64,000 nt of DNA from Parvularcula sp964556115 (lineage in GTDB: Bacteria; Pseudomonadota; Alphaproteobacteria; Caulobacterales; Parvularculaceae), in assembly GCA_964556115.1 (NCBI GenBank), contig CAZKVC010000010.1:32026-96025 (forward strand), in the 5' to 3' direction. Under the pieces are notes generated by a model that did not search any database, was not told the origin of the DNA, and saw nothing but the letters and a program-made list of their open reading frames with translations. Position numbers and translations under genes: made by a program. Shown here piece after piece: positions 62,938-64,000 of the stretch; position 1 is the stretch's first letter; every line of letters begins with the position of its first letter.

Positions 62938-64000
62938 ATGGCCGTCACAGCCAACAAACTCGAACTCATGCAGATCGCCCGCGCCGTGGCGATGGAGAAA
63001 TCCATCGACATGGAGATCGTCATCGAAGCGATGGAGGACGCCCTCTCCCGCGCGGCGAAGTCGCGCTACGGGCAGGAGACCAATGTCCGGGTCGAGATTG
63101 ATCCCAAGACAGGCGAACAGCGTCTCTGGCGGCTGATGGAAGTCGTCGAGGACGTCGAAAACGACTCCACCGAGATCAACCTCAAGGCGGCGCAGCGTTC
63201 GAACCCCGAAGCCGAGGTCGGCGACTTCATCTCCGACCCGCTTCCGCCGGTTGATTTCGGCCGCGTCGCAGCGCTTTCGGCCAAGCAGACCATCACCCAG
63301 CGGATGCGCGACGCCGAGCGTGACAATCAGTTCGAGGACTACAAGGACCGGGTCGGCGAGATCATCTCCGGCATCATCAAGCGCCTCGAATACGGCCACG
63401 TCATTGTCGATCTGGGCAAGGGCGAGGCGATCATCCGTAGAGACCAGCAGATCCCGCGTGAGCCGCTGCGCCAGGGCGACCGGGTCCGCGCCTATATCGC
63501 CGATGTCCGGCGCGAGCCGCGCGGGCCCCAGATCTTCCTCAGCCGCAACCATCCGCAATTCATGGCGAAGCTGTTCGAGCAGGAAGTGCCCGAGGTCTAT
63601 GACGGCGTGATCGAGATCAAGGCCGCCGCGCGTGACGCAGGCAGCCGGGCCAAGATCGCGGTCCACTCCAACGACAGCTCGATCGACCCCGTCGGCGCCT
63701 GCGTCGGCATGCGCGGGAGCCGGGTCCAGGCCGTCGTCGGCGAGCTCGCCGGTGAGAAGATCGACATCGTTCCGTGGTCCGAAGATACTGCCACCTTCGT
63801 CGTCAACGCCCTCGCCCCGGCCGAGGTCGCCAAGGTCGTCCTCGACGAGGAGATCGAGCGCATCGAGGTCGTGGTGCCTGACGAGCAGCTTTCGCTCGCC
63901 ATCGGCCGGCGCGGCCAGAACGTCCGCCTCGCCAGCCAGCTGACGGGCTTCGAGATCGACATCATGACCGAGGAGGAAGAGAGCGAGAAGCGGCAGAAGG
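62938..64000 (+). CDS. nusA: Transcription termination/antitermination factor NusA (cut off at right edge)
   Basis: RNA polymerase-binding factor that modulates pausing, termination and antitermination. The 354 visible residues hold the N-terminal domain (MAVTANKLELMQIARAVAMEKS split over 1-22), the S1 domain (VGEIISGIIKRLEYGHVIVDLGKGEAII spanning about 141-168) and KH domains (PVGACVGMRGSRVQAVVGELAGEKIDIV split over 257-284). The acidic C-terminal repeats lie beyond the window. CGGAGT precedes the ATG. Confidence 0.96.
   Translation, partial: MAVTANKLELMQIARAVAMEKSIDMEIVIEAMEDALSRAAKSRYGQETNVRVEIDPKTGEQRLWRLMEVVEDVENDSTEINLKAAQRSNPEAEVGDFISDPLPPVDFGRVAALSAKQTITQRMRDAERDNQFEDYKDRVGEIISGIIKRLEYGHVIVDLGKGEAIIRRDQQIPREPLRQGDRVRAYIADVRREPRGPQIFLSRNHPQFMAKLFEQEVPEVYDGVIEIKAAARDAGSRAKIAVHSNDSSIDPVGACVGMRGSRVQAVVGELAGEKIDIVPWSEDTATFVVNALAPAEVAKVVLDEEIERIEVVVPDEQLSLAIGRRGQNVRLASQLTGFEIDIMTEEEESEKRQK

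Overview
The window is GC-rich, densely packed chromosomal DNA from an alphaproteobacterium. The evidence is gene content and order: miaB-phoH-ybeY-corC-lnt-xre followed by metK, trmB, rimP and nusA; rph near hrcA; EipA (DUF1134), DUF2853, DUF2244 and DUF3576 proteins; a CenR-like response regulator; an HWE/HisKA_2 kinase. The lineage within the class cannot be fixed from sequence alone; a marine Parvularcula- or Hyphomonas-like bacterium would fit. I see no rRNA, tRNA, CRISPR array, prophage, transposase or toxin-antitoxin pair. Most genes are housekeeping.

Layout. 1-6.5 kb: cut-off secreted protein, Ada, a VPLPA-CTERM-like secreted protein, FtsK, a small membrane protein, a ubiquinone-pathway hydroxylase and CutA. 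6.6-16 kb: heat-shock region with grpE, dnaK, a small secreted protein, dnaJ and dapB on the plus strand; DUF423 and an aspartyl protease; then hrcA and a hybrid histidine kinase on the minus strand. 16-24.6 kb: rph, an acyltransferase, nth-pyrF, several DUF proteins, sdhB without sdhCDA, an EipA-like lipoprotein, a PLP dehydratase and ZapE. 24.6-35.5 kb: an alanine/glycine symporter, small membrane proteins, a beta-lactamase-like hydrolase, mdh, a TetR/CPBP divergent pair, and three consecutive exported hydrolases (esterase, M28 peptidase, PhoD-like). 35.5-41.7 kb: the overlapping minus-strand operon leuS-lptE-holA-trmD-rplS and a DUF3576 lipoprotein. 41.8-48.4 kb: porin, ThiE-like protein, YggS, response regulator, FKBP, MscS channel and a polytopic membrane protein. 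48.5-64 kb: the miaB to nusA region, interrupted by putA plus an HWE kinase and by a lower-GC glycosyltransferase/acetyltransferase pair.

Genes are tightly packed and start/stop overlaps (ATGA, GTGA, TTGA, TAATG) are the rule, so translational coupling is probably common. Convergent genes often overlap at their stops. The few longer gaps hold the most unusual DNA: a two-hairpin repeat at 12734-12840 that supplies the stop codons of both flanking genes, a highly palindromic 273-bp element at 24599-24871 with 32-bp imperfect terminal inverted repeats, and a strong terminator 14 nt before rimP. I found no clear new defence or biosynthetic system. The best leads are these non-coding elements, the secreted protein lodged between dnaK and dnaJ, the sensor kinase next to hrcA, and the rearranged trmD-rplS operon.
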